From: Prorocentrum cordatum
Lineage: Eukaryota; Sar; Dinophyceae; Prorocentrales; Prorocentraceae
Reading direction: 5' to 3'
Length of the DNA stretch: 64,000 bases
NCBI GenBank assembly: GCA_963575745.1
Contig: CAUYUJ010019102.1
Coordinates: 123,548-187,547, forward strand
Shown: in pieces, positions 1 to 10,875 of the stretch
Layout of the letters: each line of letters opens with the position of its first letter
Position numbering within the stretch: position 1 is the first letter of the stretch
Made by a program: the position numbers and the translations under genes
Notes under the pieces: generated by a model
Seen by the model: the letters and a program-made list of their open reading frames with translations, nothing else
Database searches by the model: none
What the model was told of the DNA's origin: nothing

Positions 1-354
1 AGGCGCGCTGCGGCGGCCGCAGCAGAGGCCGCCGCCGGCGGGGGAGGGATCCCAGCCTGGCGCGGCAAGGGCTCGGGCGACAAGGGCGGCAAGGGCGGCA
101 AGGTCAAGGGCAAGTGCGCCGGCGCGACTGCCAAGGGCGCCGAGGGCCGCGGCAAGGGCGACAAGGGCGGCAAGGGCGGCTACTCCAAGGGCGACCAGGG
201 CAGCCGCGGCCCGAGCGAGCGTGGCAGGACCGGCGCGGGCAGCCGCGCTTCGAGGGGCGGCGATGGTGGCAGCCCCCGCAGCCGCAGTGAGCGCGGCGGA
301 GATCGCAGCGGCGACGAGGGCCGTGGCCGCCAGGGGGGCGCGCCATCCATCTAG
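1..354 (+). CDS. Gly/Lys/Arg-rich protein, C-terminal part (5' end outside window)
   Basis: The frame starting at base 1 is open for 117 codons and ends at the TAG at 352-354. The peptide begins with an Ala run, then has repeated GKG, DKGGKGGK and RGKG steps, then an Arg/Ser/Gly-rich stretch with SRSERGG-like steps. Such Gly-Lys/RGG tails are common on RNA-binding proteins in dinoflagellates, so a nucleic-acid-binding tail is a reasonable inference. No folded domain is visible. No start is in the window, so this could also be the last exon of a longer gene. The main doubt is that GGC/AAG-rich DNA can stay open by chance. Confidence 0.45.
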   Translation, partial: RRAAAAAAEAAAGGGGIPAWRGKGSGDKGGKGGKVKGKCAGATAKGAEGRGKGDKGGKGGYSKGDQGSRGPSERGRTGAGSRASRGGDGGSPRSRSERGGDRSGDEGRGRQGGAPSI

Positions 355-771
355 GCGTGGCAGCGCCCCGCATCCCGACGCCAGCGACCGCGGCATCGCG
401 GGCTGCGGGCGGAAGACAGCGGCCCACTGAGGCGGACCGCCAATCGGGCCCAGGCCCGTGAGTGAGAGGTTGACTTGAGCATGGCGCGCACGTCGCGCGC
501 TATGCGGCCCCCTTCTTCCTGCGCGCTGCGCGGGCGGGGCCACGCTTGCGCTCTGCGCCTGGCGCATCGCGCGCCGCTTCGTTTTTCTTTCTTACTTTGC
601 GCTCTTCGCGCACGCGCCGCGCCCGCGCTCTGGGTGCGCGGGGCGCGGAAGGCCTCGAGGGTGCAGGCTAGTGGCCGCGCGCGCGAAGCTCGCCGGGCCT
701 CGAGCCCCGCCCTGTGCCTCTGGCGGGGCGGCCCTGCGCGCGCTGCTGCGTTTTTACTTTCTCGTGGCCGT
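355..771. other. GC-rich spacer, nothing recognised
   Basis: Very GC-rich, with many GCGCGC steps. Overlapping open frames exist on both strands but none has a recognisable domain. Possible 3' flank of the preceding coding region. Confidence 0.4.
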
Positions 772-1335
772 GCGGCCGCAGGCGTGCCAGAGCGCGAGCG
801 CGTGGGCCGTCAGGGCCCACGCGCGCGCGCCGGGCGTGGGCCGCCAGGGTCCGTGCCCGGGTGGAGGTGCGCGTCGCCGCGCTGCCATGAGTAAAAATAT
901 CTCCCCTCCGTGCCTGTCTCCTCTCCTCCTCCTCCTCCTCCTCCTCCTCCCCTCCCTCCGTTGAGTGCATGCGTATCTCACTTAATTTGCATAGTCTGAT
1001 AGGTTTGTAGACTGCAGGTTAAGTGGGAGGGGGTGTGGGCCCAGGTAGCCATTGTGGGTCCGTAGCGTTCGGCTCAGGCCGACGCGCGGGTGCCCACCCA
1101 CCCCGCCTTGCTCCCTGACGCCTGGGCCGCGCGGCCGCAGGCGTGCCAGAGCGCGAGCGCGTGGGCCGTCAGGGCCCACGCGCGCGCGCCGGGCGTGGAC
1201 CGCCAGGGTCCGTGCCCGGTTGGAGGTGCGCGTCGCCACGCTGCCATGAGTAAAATATCTCCCCTCCGTCCCTGTCTCCTCCTCTCCTCCTCCTCCTCCC
1301 CTCCCTCCGTTGAGTGCACGCGTATCTCACTTAAC
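772..1335. repeat. Direct duplication, two ~205-214 bp copies 359 bp apart
   Basis: Copy 1 is 772-985 and copy 2 is 1131-1335. Both start at GCGGCCGCAGGCGTGCCAG and end at GCGTATCTCACTTAA, with few substitutions and length change only in the CTC tract. Each copy holds a strong hairpin (GTGGGCC-GTCA-GGGCCCAC, at about 805-825 and 1164-1184) followed by CG steps. The 145 bp between the copies is unrelated. Confidence 0.85.
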
Positions 1336-1625
1336 CAGACATCCGGCTTGCAGGGGTCGGGTGCACGTGCGGTTGCGTACCAGAGGAACGGTGTCCGGGG
1401 ATGGGGCGGAGGATGTATTGCGCGGAAAACAAAGTTCGGGCGAGATGGACGCGGAATGCCCGCCTCCTCCCTCTTCTTTCTGCCATCATCCATGCTCTCT
1501 CATTGCGTGCTTTTCCCCCGCCCTTTCCAGGTGGTGGCGTGGCTGCAGAAGTGGATGCGCGGTGCGTAAAAGCCCGCCGCAGGCGCCGATTTTTCAAACG
1601 CATCTACGCACCAAATATGAAGAGA
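1336..1625. other. Spacer, nothing recognised
   Basis: Unique-looking sequence between the duplication and the GAT tract. No supported gene. Confidence 0.4.
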
Positions 1626-2310
1626 GGAGAGGAATGCTGATGATGATGATTACTATGGTGCTGATGCTGATGGTGATGATGTTGGTGATGATGATGATGC
1701 TGCTGATGATGATGATGATGATGATGATGATGGTAATGATGCGACTGATGGTTATTGTTGCTACTATGATGGTGATTCTGATGAATGTGATGTTGTTGAT
1801 GATGATGATGTTGATGATGGTGCTGGTCATGATGATGATGTGGATGATGATGATGATGCTGATCATGATGGAGAGGATTATGATGATGCGGATTATGATG
1901 ATTATGATGATGATGCTGACGATGATGATGAGGAAGAGGAGGAGGAATAGGACGAGGAGGAGGATCATGCAGAGGAGGAGGGGGAGGAACAACAATAAGA
2001 GGAATCTATGGAGGAGGAGGAGGAGGAGGAGGAGGAGGAGGAAGAGGAGGGGGGGACGTGGAGGAGGAGGGGGAGGAAGAGGAGGGGGAGGAGGAGAGGG
2101 GAGGAGGAGGAAGAGGAGGAGGAGGAGGAGACAAAGGAGGAGGAGGAGGAGGAGGAAGAGGAGGAGTAGGAAGAAGAGGAGGAGGAGGAGGAGGGGGAGG
2201 AGGAGGTGGAAGAGGAAGAGGAAGAGGAGGAGGAGGAGGAGGAGGAGGAGGAAGAGGAGGAGGACGAGGAGGAGGAGGGGGAGGAGGAGGAAGAGGAGGA
2301 GGAGGAGTCA
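1626..2310. repeat. GAT microsatellite followed by GGA/GAA-rich tract
   Basis: Imperfect (GAT)n covers about 1636-1930 and imperfect (GGA)n about 1925-2310. The long open frames here are low-complexity (Met/Ile/Asp, or Arg/Glu/Gly, or Pro on the other strand) and follow from the 3-bp period. Confidence 0.95.
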
Positions 2311-2570
2311 TAATTATATTGATCATACTATGAATAAGAAGAAACAAGAGAAACATATAAATATGAATATTAATAATAATACTATTCATGCTAACGCTAA
2401 GACTAATAATAATAATAACATTGAAACCATGATAGTACTAATCAGAAAAATCCCGATACTAATGCTAATAATAAGGAAACGAATGATACTAGTACGAAGA
2501 AGAAGACGAATACTAACAATACTGATACGAAAAAAAAGAATAATTATGCTAACGGAGTTCCCCACATGAA
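2311..2570. repeat. AT-rich trinucleotide-derived stretch (AAT/ACT/AAG)
   Basis: Low-GC sequence made mainly of AAT, ACT, ACG and AAG triplets, a sharp drop in GC from its neighbours. It resembles the larger block at 4085-5415. Confidence 0.7.
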
Positions 2571-3740
2571 GAGATTAACGGTTTCGTGGGACCCATTTTC
2601 TTGATGCCCTCCTCGCTTTGGCGGGGCCCCGCTTGGGAGGGACACGAAACCATGTAAATAGTATGGTTTGCGGATACCCTCCTCGCTCAGGCGGGGCCTC
2701 CCTGGAGGGGTGGGAGGGGCACGAAACCATGTAAATAGTATGGTTTGCGGATACCCTCCTCGCTCAGGCGGGGCCTCCCTGGAGGGGTGGGAGGGGCACG
2801 AAACCATGTAAATAGTATGGTATTCCGATACCCTCCTCGCTCAGGCGGGGCCTCCCTGCAGGGGTGGGAGGGGCACGAAACCATGTAAATAGTATGGTTT
2901 TCGGATACCCTCCTCGCTCAGGCGGGGCCTCCCTGGAGGGGTGGGAGGGGCACGAAACCATGTAAATAGTATGGTTTTCGGATACCCTCCTCGCTCAGGC
3001 GGGGCCTCCCTGGAGGGGTGGGAGGGGCACGAAACCATGTAAATAGTATGGTTTGCGGATACCTTCCTCGCTCAGGCGGGGCCTCCCTGGAGGGGTGGGA
3101 GGGGCACGAAACCATGCAAATAGTATGGTATTCGGATACCCTCCTCGCTCAGGCGGGGCCTCCCTTGCTGGGGTGGTAGGGACAACCTGGTAAATTAAGA
3201 TGGTTTGCGCGATTACCCTCCGCGCTCAGGTCGGGGCCTTCCCTGCTCAAGGGTGGGAGGGCACGAAACTATATAAATAGTATGGTTTGCGTATACCTCC
3301 TCGCTCAGGGGGGCTCCCTGGATGGGTGGTGGGCACGAAACCATGTCAAATAGTATGTTTTCTGGATTTACCTTCCTCGTAGGTATGCCAGTGGGTGGGA
3401 GGGGCACGAAACCTGTAAATAATCTGGATTTCGGATACCCTCCTCGCTCTGGCGGGGCCTCCCTGGAGGTGTGGGAGGGGCACGAAACCATGTAAATAAT
3501 ATGGTTTTCGGACGCCTTCCTCGCTCAGGCGGGGCCTCCCTGGAAGGGTGGGAGCGGCACGAAACCATGTAAATAGTATGGTTTGCGGATACCCTCCTCG
3601 CTCAGGCGGGGCCTCCCTGGAGGGGTGGGAGGGGCACGAAACCATGTAACTAGTATGGTTTGCGGATACCCTCCTCGCTCAGGCGGGGCCTCCCTGGAGG
3701 GGTGGGAGGGGCACGAAACCATGTAAGTAATATGGTTTTC
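2571..3740. repeat. 77-bp tandem satellite, about 15 copies
   Basis: The unit contains ACGAAACCATGTAAATAGTA, GATACCCTCCTCGCTCAGG and CCTGGAGGGGTGGGAGGGG. Copies are near-identical at about 2650-3130, degraded with indels at about 3130-3480, then regular again to about 3740. Short minus-strand open frames recur every 77 bp and are by-products of the repeat. Confidence 0.95.
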
Positions 3741-3985
3741 GGTATGGAGTGGTATGGAATGGTATGGTAGGTATGGTATGGTACGGTATGGTATGATATG
3801 GTATGGTATGGTACTGGAGGTATGGTATGGTATGGTACGGTGTTGCATTGGTGTGATATGGTATGGTATGCTATGGTACGCCATGGTATGGTATGGTACG
3901 GTATGGTACGTATGGTGTGGTATGGCATGGTATGGTATGGTATGGTATCTGTGGTAGGAGCTATGGTATGGTATGGTGTGTGTGG
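3738..3985. repeat. TATGG pentanucleotide array
   Basis: Imperfect (GGTAT)n with GTACGG variants, directly abutting the 77-bp satellite. The last satellite unit runs into it at GGTTTTCGGTATGGAG. Confidence 0.95.
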
Positions 3986-4084
3986 TAGGAATAATATTGT
4001 GCTGTATGGAAGATGGATCGGGAGGTGGGTGGGAAGGAGAGGGTGTTCTGGGAAATCAAGAACCCCACTCAGGCTGTGGGGAAT

Positions 4085-5415
4085 ACTCATGCTAGGATCA
4101 CCAATAAGAATACCAAGAAGAAGAACAATAATAATAATCTCACGAACAATTAATACTCAAAATAATAATGCGAACACTAAGAATAAGAAGGCGACTGCTA
4201 ATAACAATAATAATAATACTACCAAGAATACGAAGACGAACCCACATAATACTAATAAATTTAGTAATACTTATAAGAATAATAATACTAATATTATTAC
4301 TAAGAAGAAGAAATATAAGAATAGTAATAATAATAATACGAATAATAATACGATTCATAATGCTAGTAGTAGAAATAATGAGAATACAACTAATGATATT
4401 GCGACTACGAATAATAGTACTAAGAATCATAAGAATAGGAATCATACCAAGAATAATAAGAATACGAATAATAATAAACATAAGATGAATAAGAAGACGA
4501 CTAATAAACATATCAGGAAGACAATAAGATGCATACTAATAATACTAGTAGTAGTAATACTATTAATAAGACTAATAACAAGAAGAAGACAGACGAACAC
4601 TAGTAATAAGAGTAACACGCATACTAATACTATAAACAATAAAACTAAGCAGGCGAAACTTAATCCTGAGAATAAGAAGGATACGCATAAGAATAATAAT
4701 ACGAACCATACTGCGACNNNNNNNNNNNNNNNNNNNNNNNNNNNNNNNNNNNNNNNNNNNNNNNNNNNNNNNNNNNNNNNNNNNNNNNNNNNNNNNNNNN
4801 NNNNNNNNNNNNNNNNNGAGGAGGAGGAGGATGAGGAGGAGGAGGCGGAGGGGGATGAGGAGGAGGAGGAGGGGGATGAGGTGGGGGAGGAGGAGGGGGA
4901 GGAGGAGAAGGAGGAGGAGGAGGAGGAGGAGGAGGAGGGAGGGAGGAGGAGGAGGAGGATGAATATGCATAATACTAAGAATAAGGCGACGAAACATACT
5001 ACGAATACGCATAATAATGATACTAACACTACTAACTATACCACTACTATTACGAATAATAGTAATACGACGAATACTGATACGAATCTTAATAATAATA
5101 AATCGAAGAATAAGGCGAATACTAATACTGATATTGCTAATACTAATAATACCAGTACGAAGAGTAATACGACGATTAATAATAATAGTACTGGTAATAA
5201 GAATAACAAGGGTACTAATACTAATACGAATAAGACGAATACTACTACGATCAATAACAATACTACTACCAATAATATACGACTAATACTAATAAGAATA
5301 ATGCTAATAGTATTAATATTACTAATAGTAATACTACGGGTCATACTAATATTAAGCAAACTAATACTACGACTAGTACTAATACTAATACTGGTATTAA
5401 TACTATTAATAACTG
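4085..5415. repeat. AT-rich trinucleotide block (AAT/ACT/ACG/AAG), split by an assembly gap and a GGA tract
   Basis: About 1.2 kb consists mostly of NNT/NNG triplets such as AAT, ACT, ACG, AAG and AGT kept in the same 3-bp phase, so one plus frame stays open for nearly 600 codons. It encodes Asn/Thr/Lys-rich low complexity and is not a credible protein. A (GGA)n tract lies at about 4818-4960 just after the gap. Interpretation: a decayed trinucleotide satellite. Confidence 0.8.
4718..4817. other. Assembly gap (100 N)
   Basis: Exactly 100 N, a placeholder length, so true size is unknown. It lies between an AAT-type and a GGA-type repeat, a likely place for assembly to fail. Confidence 0.99.
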
Positions 5416-5974
5416 GAGGAATAGGAGGAACAGGTGGCGGAGGACAGTACACTACAAATGGATGTGATTCTGAAAGTGACGGCGATGATGGTGATAATGG
5501 CGAATCTGGTGGATTGGATGGTGATAGTGGTCGCGATGATGGTGGGGTGATCCAGAGTCAGCCTGCGATGCGCTAGTTTTGACGTAATGCGCTGCCCCGT
5601 CCCACTTCGTCTCGCAATGGTTCAATACGCACATTGTGCCTCATGTCGGGACGCGCTCCCTTTGACGGACGAGCTCCTTTTTCGGCTTGCCATTCAGGCG
5701 GGTACGCCTTCCATACGTTAATTTTACACCATGCATAAGCGTGTTATATTACATGGCAGGTCACCGAACTGCTTACTGATATCCACATGTTGCAACATAG
5801 CGGCCGTCCGTCCGTGTAAAGTTTGCACAACTTGTTTGTAGTGCTCCAACATCGAATCGTGCAAACAAAGAGCATAACACAACGCTTTAAAAGGCTCCCA
5901 AACGCGACCTGCATCCCCATGACGAGCGTTTTTTCTTCTTGGGCCAGGACCTTGGTTTGAAGTCTTGAGCAGAC
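5416..5974. other. Spacer, nothing recognised
   Basis: Starts with short GAT/GGT-rich low complexity (about 5465-5550), then unique sequence with no supported gene on either strand. Confidence 0.4.
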
Positions 5975-6700
5975 GCGTTCGAGATAACCGCCGTCGGATC
6001 CCATGAAGGTCAAGCGGATCCAATTGTGGTGTCGGTTATTGTTTGTGTGGATCCGATTTCCGTCCGCGCGGATCCGATGTTGGGTTTTCTAGATCCACGT
6101 CGTTTTTTTGTCCTCAGTTTGTTGTTGTTGTTGTTGTTGTTGCCGTTTTTTTTTACGGTGGATCCGATTTCAGCCCCGTTGGGCCCAGAACGACGGTTTG
6201 ACCTTTTGAGCTGACGCGTTCGAAATAACCGCCGTTGGATCCCATGAAGGTCGAGTGGATCCAATTGTGTCGGTTATTGTTTGGGTGGATCCGATTTCCA
6301 TCCGCGCAGATCCGATTCCTGATTTTCTGGATCCGCGCCCGTTTTTTTTTTTTTTTTTTTTTTTTTTGATTTTTTTTTTTTTTTTTTTTTGTTATTTTAT
6401 TTTTTTTCCGTTGGGTTCGATTTCAACCCAGTTGGGCCCGGAACGACGGTTTGAAATTTTGAGCCGAGCGTTCGAGATAACCGCCGTCGGATCCCATGAT
6501 GGTTGAGCGGATCCAATTGTGGTGACGGTTGCTGTTTGGGTGGGTCCGATTTCCGTCCGCGCGGATCGGATTTCGGATTTTCTGGGCCCCCCTCCCGCCT
6601 TTTTATCTACGGTGGATCCGATGTCAACCCCGTGTTAATTTTGTTATTTAATGAAAACGGGGAGCTGGACGAAGTCGGATCCGTGGACCCCAGAACGGGC
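5975..6700. repeat. ~245-bp tandem repeat, three copies, with BamHI-type GGATCC periodicity
   Basis: The marker GATAACCGCCGTYGGATCCC recurs near 5984, 6225 and 6477, giving periods of about 241 and 252 bp. Each copy contains several GGATCCGATTTC-type words and a homopolymer-prone section: (TTG)n plus T run in copy 1, long T runs at about 6340-6410 in copy 2. Copy 3 decays from about 6600. Confidence 0.85.
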
Positions 6701-6821
6701 CCGTGTTCAGTTCCTGGGGAGGAAAATGGGTTCGGTCATCACTGTCCCTGGATGGGTCCTGCGTTGTCTCGTGCGCCCCCCATCAAGTTTCCGCGCGCAG
6801 GAGCCCCGTTCAACATAATCC

Positions 6822-7573
6822 CACCAGCCCTCCTTGCGCAGGTGGTCTAATTCGTTCATCCAAAAACCCCTCTTCACCCACTGGGAAGGATTTATCCTTT
6901 TCCGTACCCCCTCCCCCGGACTTTTTTGGGGGGTTCCGCAAGGTGTCAGGGCGTCCAAAACGGCCTCGGCGAGGAAGCCAAAATCAGTGGTTGCACTAAG
7001 GTTTTAGCTCCATTTTGGCCTCTTTGGGGGGGGGACTCAACGTTGCACCATGTCCTCAAATGATCGATGGCCTTCAAGATGGCCCCAAGAGGCCAGGGCT
7101 CCCAAGAGGGCCCCAAGAGAGCCCCAAAAGGGTCCCCAAAGGGCCCCAAGACTTCTAAAAGAGCCCCCAGAGAGCTCCAATACCTTCCCAAAGAGCCCCA
7201 GGAGAGCTCCACGAGGCGATCTTGAGGGCTCCTGGGAAGGGGCCGACTTCGAGGACCTCCCATGTATTGATCGATGCTCTCCTAGATGGCCCCAACAGGC
7301 CTTCCAGGGCACCAGCCGCAGGCTAGCCGGGCAAAGGAAAAAATAAAACCGGGATCACACTCTTTGGATCCCTCCACCTCTTCCTCCTCTTCCCCTCGCC
7401 CCCACGCGGCCCCCAGTGATGGCCCGAAGTGGCCTTCCAAGGCCACCCCCTTGCTCCCAGAGATCTCTCGGTTCATCCTGGTTGCTCGCTTTGTTTCCCT
7501 CGATGTGTCCTTTCGTCCCTTTTCCCGTCAGCTCTCGTGGGCAGGACTTCTGAATGGATTGGTGGGGATATTT
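6822..7573. mobile_element. MITE-like element with CCCACCAGCCC termini (copy 1 of family)
   Basis: Left end ATCCCACCAGCCCTCC near 6825; right end GGATTGGTGGGGAT near 7556-7571, nearly its reverse complement. The interior has the family's GGCCCCAAGAGG-rich block (about 7070-7210). The same termini and interior occur at 39957-40481 and 41155-41692. No protein is encoded, and no clear target-site duplication was found. A non-autonomous DNA transposon is the likeliest reading. Confidence 0.55.
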
Positions 7574-8418
7574 TTGGTTCACGGCCTCGTGAAGCGGGTC
7601 AAAAGGCGTCCAAACTCTAGCCGGGCCACGACTATGCAGCGGAAAAGCAAGACAGGCGCAGCAAACGGGCGGCAGCTCAGAAGGGCGAAAAGAACCGGTA
7701 GACCCATTCCCGGTGGCGTCCGAAAATCCCGGTGGCTACCAGCGAGTAGACGCAGCCAAAATGGCGCGGTGGCGCGACCAAAATCACGTAGAGGTCGATC
7801 ATTCGGTGTGAGTCAGTCGGACGGCAACGTCAGAGACGAACGAGACCGACAAGCACCCCCAGATGACATCCGTGAAGTGGACAAACACAAATGTCGAAAC
7901 ATCGTGTCAGCGCAAGAGTGAAGAGGGGCAACCTCGTCACAGGCAGGACTGCAAACGGCAGTAACTCTTGTTTGTACAGCAGTGGCACTTGTCGAAAGCG
8001 GAGTCCTTGCAGGAGAAAGGAGCCGACGGGCGCACAGAGCCACACATGCCGAACCCGAAGTCCTTGCACCGTAGAGGTCGGCAGCGTAGCGAGATCCCAC
8101 TGAACCCGTTCGGCCATCAGTGGAGGCCGACACCAGCCAGGAGCAGGCCAGGGGGCACCTGACCGCCCATTCCCAGTGTGATCCTTGCATGGAATCCAGG
8201 CTGTCATAGCACCATCAGACAGCGGCATTGGCGGCAACCCCGGCCGCGTGTGATAAACTTGGTGAAACAAAGGAGAGGAGGGCAAGTGCACGCCAGGCAC
8301 GGTAGGCACCCTGGTGTGGCAGCTAACCGCTGCAGCATTAGGATGCAGGAGGGGAGGAAGTCCACGCCAGGCACACGGTGTGAGAGGAAAGGAGAATAAT
8401 AGTATAACATTTACTCGA
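7574..8418. other. Spacer, nothing recognised
   Basis: About 850 bp of mid-GC sequence with several overlapping frames of 60-210 codons on both strands. None has a recognisable domain or clear coding bias. Confidence 0.35.
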
Positions 8419-9115
8419 GCAGTTGTTGCAGACTATGCCAATCGTGGCTGTGCCATTTCCGATCGCGCTGACTATGCCAATCATGACTGTGCCAACCCTG
8501 GCTATGCCAACCCTGACTGTGCCAACTGAGCTCCCGTGGAAAGCGACGCGCTCTTATCGACTACGTACCCTGTGCGCCGGAGCGCCCCAGGTAGCTGAGG
8601 TGAGAGTGCCAGGCCACGTTGTCGTGCTGCTTGTCCCAGTGGTACTGGTTAGCGACGTGCTGCTCGATCCGGTTGAGCTGGGGCCCACGCAATTGGACCC
8701 TGGTGTGCTCAGCAACGTCGTGCTGCACGACTCTGGTGATCGTTGCCGTGTTGCTTGTCGCGGTGGCGCTGGTCAGCGACGTGCCCCTCGACTCCGTTGT
8801 GCTGGAGCCCGTGGTGCTCATCAACGTCGTGCTACTAGTCTCATTGTTGCTCGTTGCCGTGCCGTTTGTCTTGGCGGTGCTGGTCGGCGACGTGCTGCTC
8901 AGCCCCGTTGTGCTTGGGCCAGTGGTGTTAGGCCTTATGGTGCTCGTCAGCGCAGCGCTGCTCGTCCCACTTGTATTCGTCGCCGAGCAGCTTGTCTCCG
9001 TGGTGCTGGTAAGCGGATGCAGAGGCCGCGGGAGGAGAAGAGCGACTCGCCGTCGCAGCCTTGGAAGAAAATCAGGAAGGGGAGGTGGAGGCAGCTTGCC
9101 ACGGTGGGCCGTTGA
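8419..9115. repeat. Degenerate minisatellites (TGCCAACC type, then GTGCTGCTCG type)
   Basis: At about 8430-8530 a ~20-bp motif (CTATGCCAAYCNTGACTGTG) repeats. From about 8590 to 9020 a ~30-60 bp motif built on GTGCTG, CTCGTC and GTTGTG repeats imperfectly. The plus frames read Val/Leu-rich and the minus frame Ser/Thr-rich; both are repeat shadows. Confidence 0.65.
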
Positions 9116-9552
9116 CTCCATGGTAAGTGCCACTCCCCATAACCAGCTGTGCGTGCCATCTATATTACCAAAGCCTGGTGAAAGAGGGCGCAGCCGCAAG
9201 GCGGCGGGGACTTCCCGGTGTGGGGGGGGGCAGCGCGCCAGGCTGGCTCCCTTGGCTGTGGTAGGCACGCCGGGCCTAGAGTGGAGATAATACGGCCACC
9301 TTTCCCGGGGGGCAGTCAGGGGGCGGTCGCGCGCCAGGCGCCGAGGGGGGGGGAGATGGCAAGTGATCACTGAGCCCTTGAGGAACTCCAGGCGCACTCA
9401 GCCCATGCCCACTTGCACGGGGCACCCGCGCTCGGATGCCCGGTGCGAGAAGGCGCAGCAACAAGGCGGCGAAGGACTTCCCTGTGTGGTGGTGGGTGGG
9501 GGGGGGGGCAGCGCGCCAGGCTGGCGGCACTCCATGCTTAAAGTGGGGCGGG

Positions 9553-10875
9553 TCAGCGTAGGTGGGGGCCCCAGGCCGCTGCCGCGCCCGCGGGAACGTA
9601 GACCGACGTCCTGTCGTGCCCGGCGCGAGCGCGCGTGAAAGCGACGATGACGTGCATGGGTACGCTGTAGGGCTGGGCTCTGCCTTTGCCAGGCTTCTTG
9701 TTGTCGATGGTGTGCCACTCCCACTGTGCAAGGCTATCCGGGGACGAGCGAATGGCGCCCCGAACGCGCTCCATTAGAGAACGGCGGCTCATCGTGGTGA
9801 GGGCCGGTTCGGAATAGTCGTCGCAGTTTGGGTGTTTCCCCGTGAGCGCTAGGAACCGGCGGAGGACGTCAGGCTCGTGGCGCGCGAGATCGTAGGCGCC
9901 AGGGCCCCCCATCGCCTTGTTGGCGCGACAGAAGTCATGCCACTGGTGTGCCCCCCGCGTCCTTTGCCACGCCTTGACCCGCTCCACGATGGCTGGCGGG
10001 TCGTCCGCGAGCGCCCTGGCCCCCGAGGCAGACTCGTCAGGCGACTGCTCCGCTGCTTGGCCCTCGTCCAGCTCTGCGCTCGTACGAGACACGTTCGCAT
10101 CGGGGGGCGAGGGCATAGTTAGCGATGCGTCCAGGCCCGCCCCTTCTCCGCGGGCAGGCAGCACGAGCGGGGGCGAGTCAGCGCTGGCGGTCGTAGCGGT
10201 GGCAGCGGTGATCGTCGGGGTCGACGTGGTCTTCGGCTGGGCCAGCGCAGTTCGGACGCTGGGTCGCCATCGGCTGGAGGAGTCAGCGGCGGCTGACGGC
10301 TGGGGGTCCCCGTCGCCTTGTGGCTCCGCACGGTCCGTCGAAGGCGGCGCCAGTGCAGGGGTGATCTCGCGGGCAAAGCCTGCCCGCCGAGGCGGCGTGT
10401 CCGCGTTTGCAGCGGGCGGGGCATGCAGTGGGCTGGTCGCATGCTCGGGCACGGTGGCCCCTGGTGGACGTGGGGTGGAGGGGCGGAGAGCAGCGAATCG
10501 CCCGCTGTCCACCATTCGCCGGGCCGCGGCCTCGTCATCCAAGGTCCCGTTCACTCTTTCCACCATAATGCCCAGGTCGTCCTCCGGGATGCTCTCGCTT
10601 TCCTCGTCCTCGCACTTCTCCTCCAGGGGCTCCTCCGCCGCTCCCTCGATGGTCTCCTCGATGGTCTCCTCCCCAGCGGTGGGCCCCTTCCTCCTGCGAC
10701 TCGCGACTATCTTCGCACTCCTCCCAGTGGAGGCGACTGACCGTCGCAGAGTCTGTTGGAATCCGTAGCCTGTTGGGGGCGTCTTGGAGCGTCTTGGCGG
10801 TTTCGTGGGCCGTCTTGGGCCCATCTTGGGCGTCTTCAAGCGAGCATTCGGCGATTCTGTGCTCTCTTGGGTCAT
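9553..10875 (-). CDS. Hypothetical protein with a conserved-looking C-terminal block (WHDFCR...DLARHEPDVLRRFL)
   Basis: A 440-codon minus frame. The first ~70 codons overlap the G-rich minisatellite and are probably not native coding. The middle is acidic, then Ala/Pro/Thr-rich and probably disordered. The last ~130 residues look folded: VKAWQR, HQWHDFCR, AYDLARHEPDVLRRFL, then RSLMERVRGAIR and QWEWHTIDNKK. From memory, many dinoflagellate proteins carry a motif of this type (W...C...DP.RH...L..F) of unknown function; that is recall, not a search. It could be a host gene, a retroelement-borne domain or a decaying copy. The start is uncertain; a true 5' limit nearer 10650 is plausible. Confidence 0.5.
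   Translation of the reverse strand: MTQESTESPNARLKTPKMGPRRPTKPPRRSKTPPTGYGFQQTLRRSVASTGRSAKIVASRRRKGPTAGEETIEETIEGAAEEPLEEKCEDEESESIPEDDLGIMVERVNGTLDDEAAARRMVDSGRFAALRPSTPRPPGATVPEHATSPLHAPPAANADTPPRRAGFAREITPALAPPSTDRAEPQGDGDPQPSAAADSSSRWRPSVRTALAQPKTTSTPTITAATATTASADSPPLVLPARGEGAGLDASLTMPSPPDANVSRTSAELDEGQAAEQSPDESASGARALADDPPAIVERVKAWQRTRGAHQWHDFCRANKAMGGPGAYDLARHEPDVLRRFLALTGKHPNCDDYSEPALTTMSRRSLMERVRGAIRSSPDSLAQWEWHTIDNKKPGKGRAQPYSVPMHVIVAFTRARAGHDRTSVYVPAGAAAAWGPHLR

Noticed and set aside
1040-1065. Possible spliced-leader relic (CAGGTAGCCATTGTGGG)
   Set aside because: Only about 14 of 20 positions fit the leader as I remember it; too weak without support.
1310-2569. 419-codon plus-strand frame rich in Met, Arg and Asn
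   Set aside because: Produced by GAT, GGA and AAT repeats; no domain.
3798-5576. 592-codon open frame on the plus strand
   Set aside because: It passes through TATGG pentamers, the AAT-type trinucleotide block, 100 N and a GGA tract. The product is low complexity and the frame depends on 3-bp repeat phase.
8561-9397. 278-codon Ser/Thr-rich minus frame, mucin-like
   Set aside because: It follows the GTGCTG-type minisatellite; the opposite strand is equally open.
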